From a virus, in IMG/VR virus record IMGVR_UViG_3300027508_000016, positions 1 through 37,739 of that record: a DNA stretch of 37,739 bases, one strand, 5' to 3'. Both the position numbers and the translations under genes were made by a program. This document shows positions 26,861-33,248 of this stretch, piece after piece. A model generated the notes under the pieces. The model was not told where the DNA came from. It worked only from the letters and a program-made list of their open reading frames with translations, and did no database searches. Positions within the stretch are counted from its first letter, which is position 1. Each line of letters starts with the position of its first letter.

Positions 26861-27701
26861 AATAGCAGAACTGTTCTACAGTTTGCAGGGTGAGGGAAAG
26901 TATGTAGGTACACCTAGTGTATTCTTGCGTACTTTTGGTTGTAACTTTACCTGTGGTGGGTTTGGTATGCCAAAGGATGAGATGTCAAATGAACGGTTCA
27001 AGATTCAACCTGAACAATACAGGAAGTATGATGACTTACCTCTTGTACATACTGGATGTGATTCATATGCAAGCTGGGATGTTAGATTCAAACACCTATC
27101 TCCATTAATGACAACTGGTGATATTGCAGAAAAGATTGTTGACATGCTTCCAGAGAAGAAGTGGAACAAAGAACATCTTGTGATTACAGGTGGTGAGCCA
27201 TTGCTTGGATGGCAACGTGCTTTTCCGGAGTTACTGACTCATGAAAGTATGAAGAACTTAAAGTATGTTACTTTCGAGACAAACGGTACTCAGAAGATAA
27301 CAGATGAATTTAAGAAGTTTCTATTTAACTACAGTAACAAGTACGGTATGGGTGATACAGAGTTTACATTCTCTGTTAGTGCAAAGCTGAGTGCCTCTGG
27401 TGAGAGTTGGGAAGATGCAATCCTTCCGCAAGTTGTAAATACATACAACACCTACGGTCAAGTGTATCTCAAGTTTGTGATCGATAAAGATACAGACATT
27501 GAAGAGGTTGAACGAGCTGTCAAAGCATATAGAGAATACGGACTAGGATTAGAGTGTGATGTCTACTTGATGCCAGTTGGCGGAACAGATGTCAAATACT
27601 TTAGCAACTATAAGCAAGTTGCTGAGATGGCAATGAAGAAGGGCTGGAAATATAGCCCACGATTACAAGTTGATATTTGGCGCAATGCCTGGGGAACATG
27701 A
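26847..27701 (+). CDS. queE: 7-carboxy-7-deazaguanine synthase QueE (radical SAM)
   Basis: A 284-residue radical-SAM enzyme that converts carboxytetrahydropterin to 7-carboxy-7-deazaguanine, the ring-contraction step towards preQ0. It opens with IKIAELFYSLQGEGKYVGTP, diagnostic for QueE. The cluster cysteines appear as C32 and C36 in GCNFTC, with the third apparently C71 in TGCDSYASWD. The usual CxxxCxxC is thus interrupted by a 34-residue insertion. TGGEPLL (114-120) is the SAM-binding motif. ATG 26847 is preferred to the in-frame codon at 26826 because it gives the typical start. It overlaps def by 14 bases and is followed by queD. Confidence 0.9.
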   Translation: MQKIKIAELFYSLQGEGKYVGTPSVFLRTFGCNFTCGGFGMPKDEMSNERFKIQPEQYRKYDDLPLVHTGCDSYASWDVRFKHLSPLMTTGDIAEKIVDMLPEKKWNKEHLVITGGEPLLGWQRAFPELLTHESMKNLKYVTFETNGTQKITDEFKKFLFNYSNKYGMGDTEFTFSVSAKLSASGESWEDAILPQVVNTYNTYGQVYLKFVIDKDTDIEEVERAVKAYREYGLGLECDVYLMPVGGTDVKYFSNYKQVAEMAMKKGWKYSPRLQVDIWRNAWGT

Positions 27702-27702
27702 T

Positions 27703-28224
27703 ATGAATGAAACAACAAGTCGTTGGATGTCAGCAAGACAATACAAGTATGTGAGTACAAAGGAATATCACGATGCGTTTCCTTGTGCGTACAGACAATG
27801 GAGAGCGGATAGTCACTGTAACTTGATTCACGGGTACAGCTTCTCTATGAAGTTTTACTTTGGTACGGATAATCTTGATGTTCGTAATTGGGCTGCTGAT
27901 TATGGTGGTTTAAAAGAACTGAAGAATGTACTAGAGAGTCAATTTGATCATACGTTGTTAGTAGCAGAAGATGATCCTGAACTTAATTTCTATCTACAGT
28001 TACAGGAAAGAAAGCTAGCTAAGCTAACAATTCTTCCTAAGTTAGGATGTGAAGGTCTTGCTGATCAGCTATACAAGTATGTTAATGGTGTCTACATTCC
28101 AGATATGTGGGGGCCAAGTGAATCAGAACGTCTATGGTGCTATAGAGTAGAGGTACGTGAAACCCAAAGCAATATGGCTTTCAGAGAAGGTCATCGCGAA
28201 TGGAATGAGGACTTGTTTGCATAA
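27703..28224 (+). CDS. queD: QueD-like 6-carboxytetrahydropterin synthase
   Basis: A 173-residue T-fold enzyme of the 6-pyruvoyl-tetrahydropterin synthase family, supplying the substrate of QueE. Family marks: SHCNLIHGYSFSM (C39, H43), NWAADYGGLKELK, FDHTLLV, and C-terminal VEVRETQSNMAF. The usual zinc triad is altered: FPCAYRQW replaces the F-x-AAH segment and HGY replaces HGH, a variant I recall in some bacterial and phage members. ATG 27703 follows GGGG and lies one base after queE. The other preQ0 genes folE and queC are not in the window. Confidence 0.85.
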   Translation: MNETTSRWMSARQYKYVSTKEYHDAFPCAYRQWRADSHCNLIHGYSFSMKFYFGTDNLDVRNWAADYGGLKELKNVLESQFDHTLLVAEDDPELNFYLQLQERKLAKLTILPKLGCEGLADQLYKYVNGVYIPDMWGPSESERLWCYRVEVRETQSNMAFREGHREWNEDLFA

Positions 28225-28436
28225 TGGCTTTCAAACAATTTGCATGGGTGCCTGATGGCACCTACGATTACACTGAATATCTACTTCGTTATGTCATTGT
28301 TGATGGTAATCCTAAAACAGTGATATCGAAGCAATGGATTGATGAGGGTGGACCAGAACTGATAGCACCTGAACTCAGACAACCATGGAATACTTTTCCA
28401 GACTTCCCTCCTAAACCACCAAAGAAGTTGACTTGA
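28224..28436 (+). CDS. Small hypothetical protein after queD
   Basis: A 70-residue protein whose ATG shares one base with the queD stop. It has an aromatic N-terminal half (FAWVPDGTYDYTEYLLRYVI) and a proline-rich end (FPDFPPKPPKK). No family is recognised. Tight coupling to queD suggests co-expression only; it need not act in deazaguanine synthesis. Confidence 0.55.
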   Translation: MAFKQFAWVPDGTYDYTEYLLRYVIVDGNPKTVISKQWIDEGGPELIAPELRQPWNTFPDFPPKPPKKLT

Positions 28437-28456
28437 CCAAAACTATGTGATACAAT
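28428..28456 (+). promoter_or_regulatory. Host-type promoter before small gene and first tRNA
   Basis: TTGACT (28428-28433), a 17-base spacer and TACAAT (28451-28456) form a good sigma-70-like promoter, with the -35 inside the end of the preceding gene. It starts the accessory/tRNA region. Confidence 0.75.
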
Positions 28457-28476
28457 CCATTTTTGGAGATTACATT

Positions 28477-28680
28477 ATGGACAACACACACATCAGAGAT
28501 TGCTTTATCAAAGCTGTTCATGCTTTCAAGAACAAGCCTAAAGTGCTTGGACAAGTATTTCGTGACGCTATGATGTACAAAGATCAAGGTGTATTGTCTG
28601 AAACTGACATAAGTATGTTAAGAACTTTGAGCTCTCAGCATCATGCTTTACGTGGTGTTGACTTTTCAAAACAGTTCTAA
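28477..28680 (+). CDS. Small hypothetical protein
   Basis: A 67-residue helical protein of unknown function (MDNTHIRDCFIKAVHAFKNK onward). A GTG at 28447 is in frame but lies within the promoter and upstream of the likely transcript start; ATG 28477 follows TTGGAG at good spacing and is chosen. Mixed charge, no membrane segment. It ends 5 bases before a tRNA and so is probably co-transcribed with it. Confidence 0.6.
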   Translation: MDNTHIRDCFIKAVHAFKNKPKVLGQVFRDAMMYKDQGVLSETDISMLRTLSSQHHALRGVDFSKQF

Positions 28681-28685
28681 TACAA

Positions 28686-28763
28686 TGCGCTGGTAGCTTA
28701 GCGGTCTAAAGCAGCGGACTCATAATCCGTTGATCGGGGGTTCAAATCCCTCTCAGCGCACCA
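28686..28763 (+). tRNA. tRNA with CAU anticodon (Met or Ile2)
   Basis: The acceptor TGCGCTG pairs with CAGCGCA, anticodon loop is CTCATAA, T-loop TTCAAAT and CCA is encoded. The T1-A72 pair and normal body rule out initiator; the ACTCATAATC context resembles tRNA-Ile2 read by TilS, but elongator Met remains possible. Confidence 0.92.
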
Positions 28764-28782
28764 TTTTTAAACGGAGTATATT

Positions 28783-29244
28783 ATGAATAAAACATCTTGG
28801 GTAATTACTGTTGAAGAAGATCCTGTCTCTGGTGATATGATTCTTCCTTTGAATGATGAGATTCTTGAAGCGATCAACCTTAAAGAAGGTGATCCAATTG
28901 AGTGGTTTAATCGTGGTGATGGATCTTGGGAGATTCGCAAGGTAGAGAACCACAAAGAAACTGAATGGGTATTGGTTGAGTGTACTTCAACATACCGTAT
29001 GCGTTACATGGTTGAGGTGCCAAAAGGCAAGGCTGAATGGGCACTTGATACAGTGACAATGGAAGAAGCTAAAGAATTTAGTCAAGAACATTTAGGTGAA
29101 CAGATCTTTAGTCACCGTGTTGTGACATATGACGAGGCTCTTGAGATGTGTGATAAAGATAATGATTACTGTAAAACGTGGCCAGATGAAGTTAAAGTTA
29201 AGAACTTCTTTACACGTGTAGATGAAGTTAAGGAATCGTTTTGA
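28783..29244 (+). CDS. Hypothetical protein with AbrB/MazE-like N-terminus
   Basis: A 153-residue protein. Residues 5-52 (GDMILPLNDEILEAINLKEG then DPIEWFNRGDGSWEIRKV) have the LP-LKEGD-W pattern of AbrB/SpoVT-type swapped-hairpin domains. Residues 60-153 form a second domain (VLVECTSTYRMRYMVEVPKG, then WPDEVKVKNFF) found in other phage small proteins but without known function. ATG 28783 follows a CGGAG ribosome site just after the tRNA. DNA binding is possible for the first domain, but the AbrB link is from pattern only. Confidence 0.65.
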   Translation: MNKTSWVITVEEDPVSGDMILPLNDEILEAINLKEGDPIEWFNRGDGSWEIRKVENHKETEWVLVECTSTYRMRYMVEVPKGKAEWALDTVTMEEAKEFSQEHLGEQIFSHRVVTYDEALEMCDKDNDYCKTWPDEVKVKNFFTRVDEVKESF

Positions 29245-29912
29245 AAGTTTACATAAGCAATTATCGCGATCATTGGATTAGTCCTTATACTATTCTTGAA
29301 AAAGTCTGCTTTTGGGAAAAAGATAAGGATGTATTCTACAATCATACTGATAAACCAAATGCACCGTATGAAAAGTGGATTAATTTTTTGACACCGATCT
29401 GCGGTGCTATTTCAAAGTTCTTTGACTTTGTACATCCTAAAATTGATTATGTAAAGATCGATAAGTGGGATACGTGGTCAATGGATTCAACATTGGGTAA
29501 GATTGTTCTGCCTATGTTGAAGCAGTTAAAAGCAAATACACACGGTGCCGGATTTGTTGATGATGAAGATGTACCTGAAGAATTCAAGACAACCTCTGCT
29601 CCTCCCAAAGTGAATGAATATGATATTGATGATAATCATTTCAAGCGTTGGGAATATGTTATGGGTGAGATGATTTTTGCATTTGAATCCCACCAAGATC
29701 ACACATGGCAAGATGCATTTCGTTCAGGTGACCATGATATGAAAACTGTAGCATGTGCCTGGGATGATAATGGTAAGGCTACGATGTATCAATGGGTTGA
29801 AGGACCAAACAATACATATAAGTGTGACTATGATGGTATGAGAGTTGTCGAAGACCGAATTAAGAATGGATTCCGATTGTTTGGCAAGTACTATCAAAAC
29901 CTTTGGGATTAA
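29241..29912 (+). CDS. Conserved phage protein of unknown function
   Basis: A 223-residue protein beginning at TTG 29241, which overlaps the previous stop (TTGA). Motifs WDTWSMDSTLGKIVLPMLKQ, then FVDDEDVPEEF, and RWEYVMGEMIFAFES mark a family I recall in large phages, with many Trp and acidic residues but no known activity. No membrane segment. The ribosome site is weak (AAGGA 29230-29234), and translation is probably coupled to the preceding gene. Confidence 0.65.
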   Translation: MKVYISNYRDHWISPYTILEKVCFWEKDKDVFYNHTDKPNAPYEKWINFLTPICGAISKFFDFVHPKIDYVKIDKWDTWSMDSTLGKIVLPMLKQLKANTHGAGFVDDEDVPEEFKTTSAPPKVNEYDIDDNHFKRWEYVMGEMIFAFESHQDHTWQDAFRSGDHDMKTVACAWDDNGKATMYQWVEGPNNTYKCDYDGMRVVEDRIKNGFRLFGKYYQNLWD

Positions 29913-29914
29913 TG

Positions 29915-29943
29915 TTGACATTAGAAGTTGGTCTTGATATAAT
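29915..29943 (+). promoter_or_regulatory. Consensus host-type promoter for the lipoprotein gene
   Basis: TTGACA (29915-29920), a 17-base spacer and TATAAT (29938-29943) are perfect sigma-70 elements. Transcription would begin near 29950, inside a terminator hairpin described separately. Confidence 0.92.
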
Positions 29944-29976
29944 GAGGTTGTGATTAGTTTACAACCTCTTTTTTTT
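29944..29976 (+). terminator. Terminator hairpin overlapping promoter start site
   Basis: GAGGTTGT (29944-29951) pairs perfectly with ACAACCTC (29961-29968), 9-nt loop, followed by eight T. It would stop transcripts coming from upstream. Confidence 0.88.
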
Positions 29977-29988
29977 GAAAGTTATATT

Positions 29989-30555
29989 ATGAAGAAGTAT
30001 TTTGCGATGACAGCTATTGCATTGGCTGTAGTAGGATGTGCAAGCAATCCTAATAAGATGACAGAGATCAAGGAAGCTCCTAGAAGCGCTACCTCTACGA
30101 CCATTCCAGAATGGTTTGTCACTGGTCCTGCTCCTGATGGTAAGGATATTATTGTCACAGCAACTGACACATCGCGTGAGATGCAGTTTGCTATTGACAA
30201 GGCTACAATGAATGCTCGTGTTGAGTTGGCCAACAGAATAAATATTAGAGTACAGTCTATGGTACGTGAAAGCGTTACTGAAGAGGGTGCTGGTAAGATG
30301 AAAGATGTAGAACGAGAAGTGGAACGTGTATCAAAGTTGGTAACGAATCAATCTCTTTCAATGTATACTAGAGATAAATTGCTAGTAGTAAAAGAAGATG
30401 ACGGATTCCGTGCTTATGTGATGCTAAAGTTGAACGTTGACCAAAGTCGTCGTTTGGTAGATAATACACGTAAGGGCTCTCGTGAACGTGATGACAAGTT
30501 CGATGAGCTGGATCAATCAATTAAGAAAGAAAATGCAGAAGGTAAAAAGTCGTAG
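29989..30555 (+). CDS. LPP20-like outer-membrane/periplasmic lipoprotein
   Basis: A 188-residue protein with a signal peptide and lipobox: MKKYFAMTAIALAVVGC with the lipidated Cys at 17. After a linker, IPEWFVTGPAPDGKDIIVTA and the helix region ELANRINIRVQSMV resemble LPP20-type bacterial lipoproteins. The C-terminus is charged and helical. A GTG at 29950 is in frame, but ATG 29989 gives the proper signal start. It has its own perfect promoter and is insulated from upstream transcription, indicating expression early and independently. The host envelope is the expected location. A role such as blocking superinfection is a guess. Confidence 0.82.
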   Translation: MKKYFAMTAIALAVVGCASNPNKMTEIKEAPRSATSTTIPEWFVTGPAPDGKDIIVTATDTSREMQFAIDKATMNARVELANRINIRVQSMVRESVTEEGAGKMKDVEREVERVSKLVTNQSLSMYTRDKLLVVKEDDGFRAYVMLKLNVDQSRRLVDNTRKGSRERDDKFDELDQSIKKENAEGKKS

Positions 30556-30682
30556 AAAAGCAAACGCAGTAGCTAAGGATCTTCGGACTCCTAAGTACAG
30601 ACTGCGTGTTGTTGAATCTAAAATTGCATACGACAGAAAAAAAGTCAAAAAAGTTCTTGAAACTGTTGACCTGTCGTTATAA
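30533..30682 (+). CDS. Small basic conserved phage protein
   Basis: A 49-residue, strongly basic protein (MQKVKSRRKANAVAKDLRTP, then KYRLRVVESKIAYDRKK). The DLRTPKYR-RVV-SK pattern recurs in small proteins of many phages. The frame opens at 30482, but ATG 30533 gives the conserved start and overlaps the lipoprotein end by 23 bases. Nucleic-acid binding would suit the charge; function is unknown. Confidence 0.62.
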   Translation: MQKVKSRRKANAVAKDLRTPKYRLRVVESKIAYDRKKVKKVLETVDLSL

Positions 30683-30685
30683 ATA
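30678..30685 (+). promoter_or_regulatory. Late promoter-like element upstream of a structured RNA
   Basis: TATAAATA exactly matches the late consensus and overlaps the stop of the small basic gene. The only downstream product before a terminator is the structured element 30692-30868. Confidence 0.6.
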
Positions 30686-30691
30686 AAGTAA

Positions 30692-30868
30692 AGTACAATC
30701 TGTTTTGTAAGGAATAAAAGAATGCAGAGTATCCATCTATCACCGTCGACGCCCAAGGCCTCTATTGAGGTTGGGTATCGCTTTGCGTCATGGAGTAATG
30801 ACGTATAGGGGTTCATAGTGTACTTGTATTCTATAACCCCAGTCCTAAACAAACTGGGGTTTTTTTTA
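30692..30868 (+). ncRNA. Structured attenuator-like RNA or leader with 28-codon ORF
   Basis: Between a late promoter and a terminator lies no large gene. Folded by eye: stem 1, CCCAA (30752-30756)/TTGGG (30771-30775) with inner CCTC/GAGG; stem 2, CGTCAT (30786-30791)/ATGACG (30798-30803); stem 3, GGGGTT (30808-30813)/AACCCC (30835-30840) with inner ATAG/CTAT. Stem 3 uses the same AACCCC as the terminator stem, so the two exclude each other. A 28-codon ORF (ATG 30722, TAG 30806) with AAGGA upstream spans stems 1 and 2. It could be a small RNA, attenuator or leader peptide. Confidence 0.5.
30835..30868 (+). terminator. Rho-independent terminator
   Basis: AACCCCAGT (30835-30843) pairs perfectly with ACTGGGGTT (30853-30861), 9-nt loop, and the T-run extends to about 30867. 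It separates the lipoprotein unit from the tRNA region. Confidence 0.93.
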
Positions 30869-30919
30869 GTTGGTCTTTACTGACTAGAAGTAGTTCATTA
30901 ATAATTTACTGGTTTTTAT

Positions 30920-30993
30920 TGGGGTATAGCATAGTGGTAGTGCTGCGGACTTTGAATCCGTAGGTCCTTGTTCGATTCAAGGTACCCCAGCCA
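30920..30993 (+). tRNA. tRNA-Gln (TTG)
   Basis: Acceptor TGGGGTA/TACCCCA with G73 and CCA, as in bacterial tRNA-Gln; anticodon loop CTTTGAA; T-loop TTCGATT. Its CCA forms the base of a long hairpin shared with the next tRNA. Confidence 0.95.
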
Positions 30994-31061
30994 TATAAAA
31001 ACACATTCTCTACTGGGTATGAATAAAATTCTCTGGTGGGTATGAATGTGTTTCTATATGG
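30991..31061 (+). repeat. Inverted repeat joining tRNA-Gln CCA to tRNA-Ser start
   Basis: Arms 30991-31008 and 31044-31061 pair over 18 positions with a single A-C mismatch (CCATATA/TATATGG and AAACACATTC/GAATGTGTTT). The arms include the CCA of tRNA-Gln and the first GG of tRNA-Ser. The loop holds two near-identical copies of TTCTCT..TGGGTATGAAT (31006-31024 and 31029-31047). Confidence 0.85.
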
Positions 31062-31148
31062 GGGGTTATCGGGGCTGGGCCCTGCGCTGTCTTGAAAACA
31101 GATGGACTTTTAACGAGGTTGGAGTTCGATTCTACCATCCCCCCGCCA
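31060..31148 (+). tRNA. tRNA-Ser (TGA)
   Basis: Acceptor starts GGGGGG and ends CCCCCC, G73, CCA encoded; anticodon stem CTGT/ACAG with loop CTTGAAA; long variable arm typical of tRNA-Ser; T-loop TTCGATT. Confidence 0.9.
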
Positions 31149-31163
31149 ACATAAGGAGTTATT

Positions 31164-31340
31164 ATGGAAAGTCTGGTATACCGTTTACGCAAGCGTGCTG
31201 AAATACGCAGGCAAATAAAAGATAGAAAGTCTGTTCAGGAAAATAAACCTGATCGGATTGCGGACCTATTAGAAGAGGCTGCAAATAAGATTGAAGAATT
31301 GGAGAATGGGCAGGATAGTAATGAGGTTACTGATCCGTGA
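31164..31340 (+). CDS. Small hypothetical helical protein
   Basis: A 58-residue protein with ATG 31164 after AAGGAG. The first half is basic (YRLRKRAEIRRQIKDRKS), the second a helix (RIADLLEEAANKIEELENG). The LLEEAA-KIEELE pattern is common in short phage proteins of unknown function. It fills the gap between tRNA-Ser and the promoter of the peptidase gene. Confidence 0.65.
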   Translation: MESLVYRLRKRAEIRRQIKDRKSVQENKPDRIADLLEEAANKIEELENGQDSNEVTDP

Positions 31341-31350
31341 ATCATCAATG

Positions 31351-31379
31351 TTGACAGTCCAATTTGGATCTACTATAAT
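31351..31379 (+). promoter_or_regulatory. Consensus host-type promoter for the peptidase gene
   Basis: TTGACA (31351-31356), 17-base spacer, TATAAT (31374-31379): a perfect sigma-70 promoter directly ahead of the secreted peptidase gene and following tRNA-Ser. Confidence 0.92.
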
Positions 31380-31402
31380 GTAAGATCACTTTGGAGATGT
31401 CG

Positions 31403-32179
31403 ATGAAGATTATTGTTGGAATTGTACTTGCGCTTAGTTCTATATGTTATGCAGCACAAAGACCCAGTGTCCTATTGTATAATTCTACAGACGACAAGCA
31501 CATATACAATGATAACATAAATGTGACAAGACCAATTGCTAGCATTACTAAGTTAATGACAGCGATGGTAACTTTGGATCACGATAAGAATTTGAGTAGA
31601 CAGTTAATGTTATCATTAAAAGTAGGTGGTAGTTTACCTAGACAGAAGTACACAAGGCTAGATCTTATCAATGCAATGTTAGTAAGAAGTGACAATGCAG
31701 CAGCAGAAACACTTGCTGATGACTATCCAGGTGGTAGGAAAGCGTTTATCAAGGCAATGAATGACCATGCAACACAAATGCAATTGAGTGCTAAGTTTGT
31801 AGATCCAACTGGCCTTAGTAAACAAAATACCGGTACTGCTAGCGATGTAGTATCAATGTTTGAGATTGCATCTGGTTACTGGGTAATAAGAGATGCAAGT
31901 GTTCAGAAGCAAATAGTAATAGATGCTAAGTTTAAGAAGAAAGTAAGAAAGATTGTTCTTAATAATACTAATAAGCCAATCTTGTTTGAATTTGATAACG
32001 TAATAGTTAGCAAGACAGGATTTACTAATTCAGCAGGATGGTGTGTTGGATTAGTGGTAGTCAAAGATGAAAAGAAGTATGTTGTTGTTGTACTCGGAGC
32101 AAGAAGTAAACAAAAACGTGCTGATGCGATTGATGAGGTGTTATACAATTATGTTGTTGACACAGAAGTAATAAAGTAG
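31403..32179 (+). CDS. Secreted PBP-type D,D-peptidase (S11 family)
   Basis: A 258-residue penicillin-binding-type serine peptidase acting on peptidoglycan stem peptides (carboxypeptidase or PBP7-like endopeptidase). A signal peptide, MKIIVGIVLALSSICYA, with a likely cut after the CYA motif sends it to the periplasm. Active-site motifs are complete: SITK (47-50), SDN (96-98) and KTG (204-206), with FVDPTGLS between. It lacks the C-terminal membrane-anchor domain of DacA. ATG 31403 lies 6 bases after TTGGAG and follows a perfect promoter. Its TAG overlaps the first base of tRNA-Ser. It may loosen the wall at lysis or alter it early. Confidence 0.9.
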   Translation: MKIIVGIVLALSSICYAAQRPSVLLYNSTDDKHIYNDNINVTRPIASITKLMTAMVTLDHDKNLSRQLMLSLKVGGSLPRQKYTRLDLINAMLVRSDNAAAETLADDYPGGRKAFIKAMNDHATQMQLSAKFVDPTGLSKQNTGTASDVVSMFEIASGYWVIRDASVQKQIVIDAKFKKKVRKIVLNNTNKPILFEFDNVIVSKTGFTNSAGWCVGLVVVKDEKKYVVVVLGARSKQKRADAIDEVLYNYVVDTEVIK

Positions 32180-32268
32180 GAAGACGGGCAGGACGGTAAT
32201 GCAGCGGATTGCTAATCCGTAGACTGATGAAAGTTGGTCATAGGGTTCGACTCCCTAGTCTTCCACCA
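32179..32268 (+). tRNA. tRNA-Ser (GCT)
   Basis: Acceptor GGAAGAC/GTCTTCC, A73 and CCA; anticodon stem GCGGA/TCCGT with loop TTGCTAA; long variable arm; T-loop TTCGACT. Its first base is the last base of the peptidase stop codon. Confidence 0.93.
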
Positions 32269-32276
32269 AAATATAT

Positions 32277-32352
32277 GTCTGCGTGACCCGAAAGGCTAGG
32301 GAGCGGATTGCAAATCCGTTATATGTAGGTTCGATTCCTATCGCAGATTCCA
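32277..32352 (+). tRNA. tRNA-Cys (GCA)
   Basis: Acceptor GTCTGCG/CGCAGAT with a G1-U72 wobble, discriminator U73 as in bacterial tRNA-Cys, CCA encoded; anticodon loop TTGCAAA; T-loop TTCGATT. Confidence 0.9.
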
Positions 32353-32353
32353 G

Positions 32354-33037
32354 TTAACGTTGGTGAGGATGTAGCAGCTTAGGAAGTGCTCCTCTTTTGA
32401 ATAGAGGAATAGAATGTTGTCTTTCAAAATCAGCACCAGACAAAGCTGGTATACCTAATTTTTCTGTAGTAATGTCGATGAGATATACGAGTCTTCTTTT
32501 TGGAGTTAGGTTGAATGCGCTGTGGATATGTTGATTGTTGAATCCAAATAGGTCACTCCAATCAACTTCGACACCTTCGACTTCAAAGAAAATGTCACCA
32601 GGGGGAACAAGAAGGGGAATATGAATACGTAAGGTTCTTCCGTCTCTATTTTCCATTCCTGTGTGTCTTTTTATTAGACTTTTGGATTCAAGAATACTGT
32701 ACATACTGATGTCGCAATCGCTTCCGTATTTCTTTGTAAGGGCGACAGCTGTAGGATATCTTAGTTGTATTTCATTATTTTCTTCACCGTTGAATGCCAT
32801 ACCGGCATCTTTGTGTAAATATTTTACGACATCAACTTTCCAAGCGGCTTTATTAGAAGTCAATGTACCAACATCGTAAAGAGGACTAGTATTAACTACT
32901 CCTTTTTCAAAGTCACCATCAATAAAGTCTGGATGATATTGTAAGAATTCTTCTAGTAGTTTTGGTGCATAAGAAAGTAGATCATCAGCAATGCTGATTT
33001 CTTCTTTCAGCCATATTGTTTTTACTTGATCATTCAT
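32354..33037 (-). CDS. Asp/Asn beta-hydroxylase-like 2-oxoglutarate dioxygenase
   Basis: A 227-residue protein on the minus strand, the only clear gene so oriented. Residues 110-190 have the aspartyl/asparaginyl hydroxylase pattern: KRHTGMENRDGRTLRIHIPL (likely iron ligand H125, 2-oxoglutarate-related R137), GDIFFEVEGVEVDW and HIHSAFN (ligand H172, N176), then RRLVYLID. This family uses two His and 2-oxoglutarate to hydroxylate protein side chains. ATG at 33037 follows AAGGA; a late-type GATAAATA lies upstream on the same strand. The target is unknown. It ends 2 bases from tRNA-Cys. Confidence 0.8.
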   Translation of the reverse strand: MNDQVKTIWLKEEISIADDLLSYAPKLLEEFLQYHPDFIDGDFEKGVVNTSPLYDVGTLTSNKAAWKVDVVKYLHKDAGMAFNGEENNEIQLRYPTAVALTKKYGSDCDISMYSILESKSLIKRHTGMENRDGRTLRIHIPLLVPPGDIFFEVEGVEVDWSDLFGFNNQHIHSAFNLTPKRRLVYLIDITTEKLGIPALSGADFERQHSIPLFKRGALPKLLHPHQR

Positions 33038-33077
33038 GTTAGTCCTTAGGATTAATAAAAAAGTTGATTGTGTTGTA

Positions 33078-33085
33078 TATTTATC
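33078..33085 (-). promoter_or_regulatory. Possible late promoter for the minus-strand dioxygenase
   Basis: Minus-strand GATAAATA is one base off TATAAATA and stands about 40 bases before the dioxygenase ATG. It touches the first base of the convergent tRNA-Trp gene. Confidence 0.4.
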
Positions 33086-33158
33086 TCGGTGTAGTATAAT
33101 GGTAGTACGGCAGCCTCCAAATCTGCTTGCGGGAGTTCGATTCTCTCTACCGAGGCCA
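33085..33158 (+). tRNA. tRNA-Trp (CCA)
   Basis: Acceptor CTCGGTG/TACCGAG with G7-U66 wobble, G73 and CCA; anticodon loop CTCCAAA; T-loop TTCGATT. The last anticodon-stem pair is a C-U mismatch. Confidence 0.9.
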
Positions 33159-33161
33159 AAT

Positions 33162-33235
33162 GCGTGGTTAGTTTAATGGTAAAATAGGACGTTGCCAACG
33201 TCTTGTCAAGAGTTCGATTCTCTTACCCCGCACCA
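33162..33235 (+). tRNA. tRNA-Gly (GCC)
   Basis: Anticodon stem GGACG/CGTCT with loop TTGCCAA; T-loop TTCGATT; CCA encoded. The acceptor GCGTGGT/ACCCCGC contains one T-C mismatch at 4-69. Confidence 0.9.
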
Positions 33236-33248
33236 ATAAAGGATTAAG

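Noticed and set aside
28447-28476. GTG start for the small gene before the first tRNA
   Set aside because: The codon lies within the promoter, so it would not be on the transcript.
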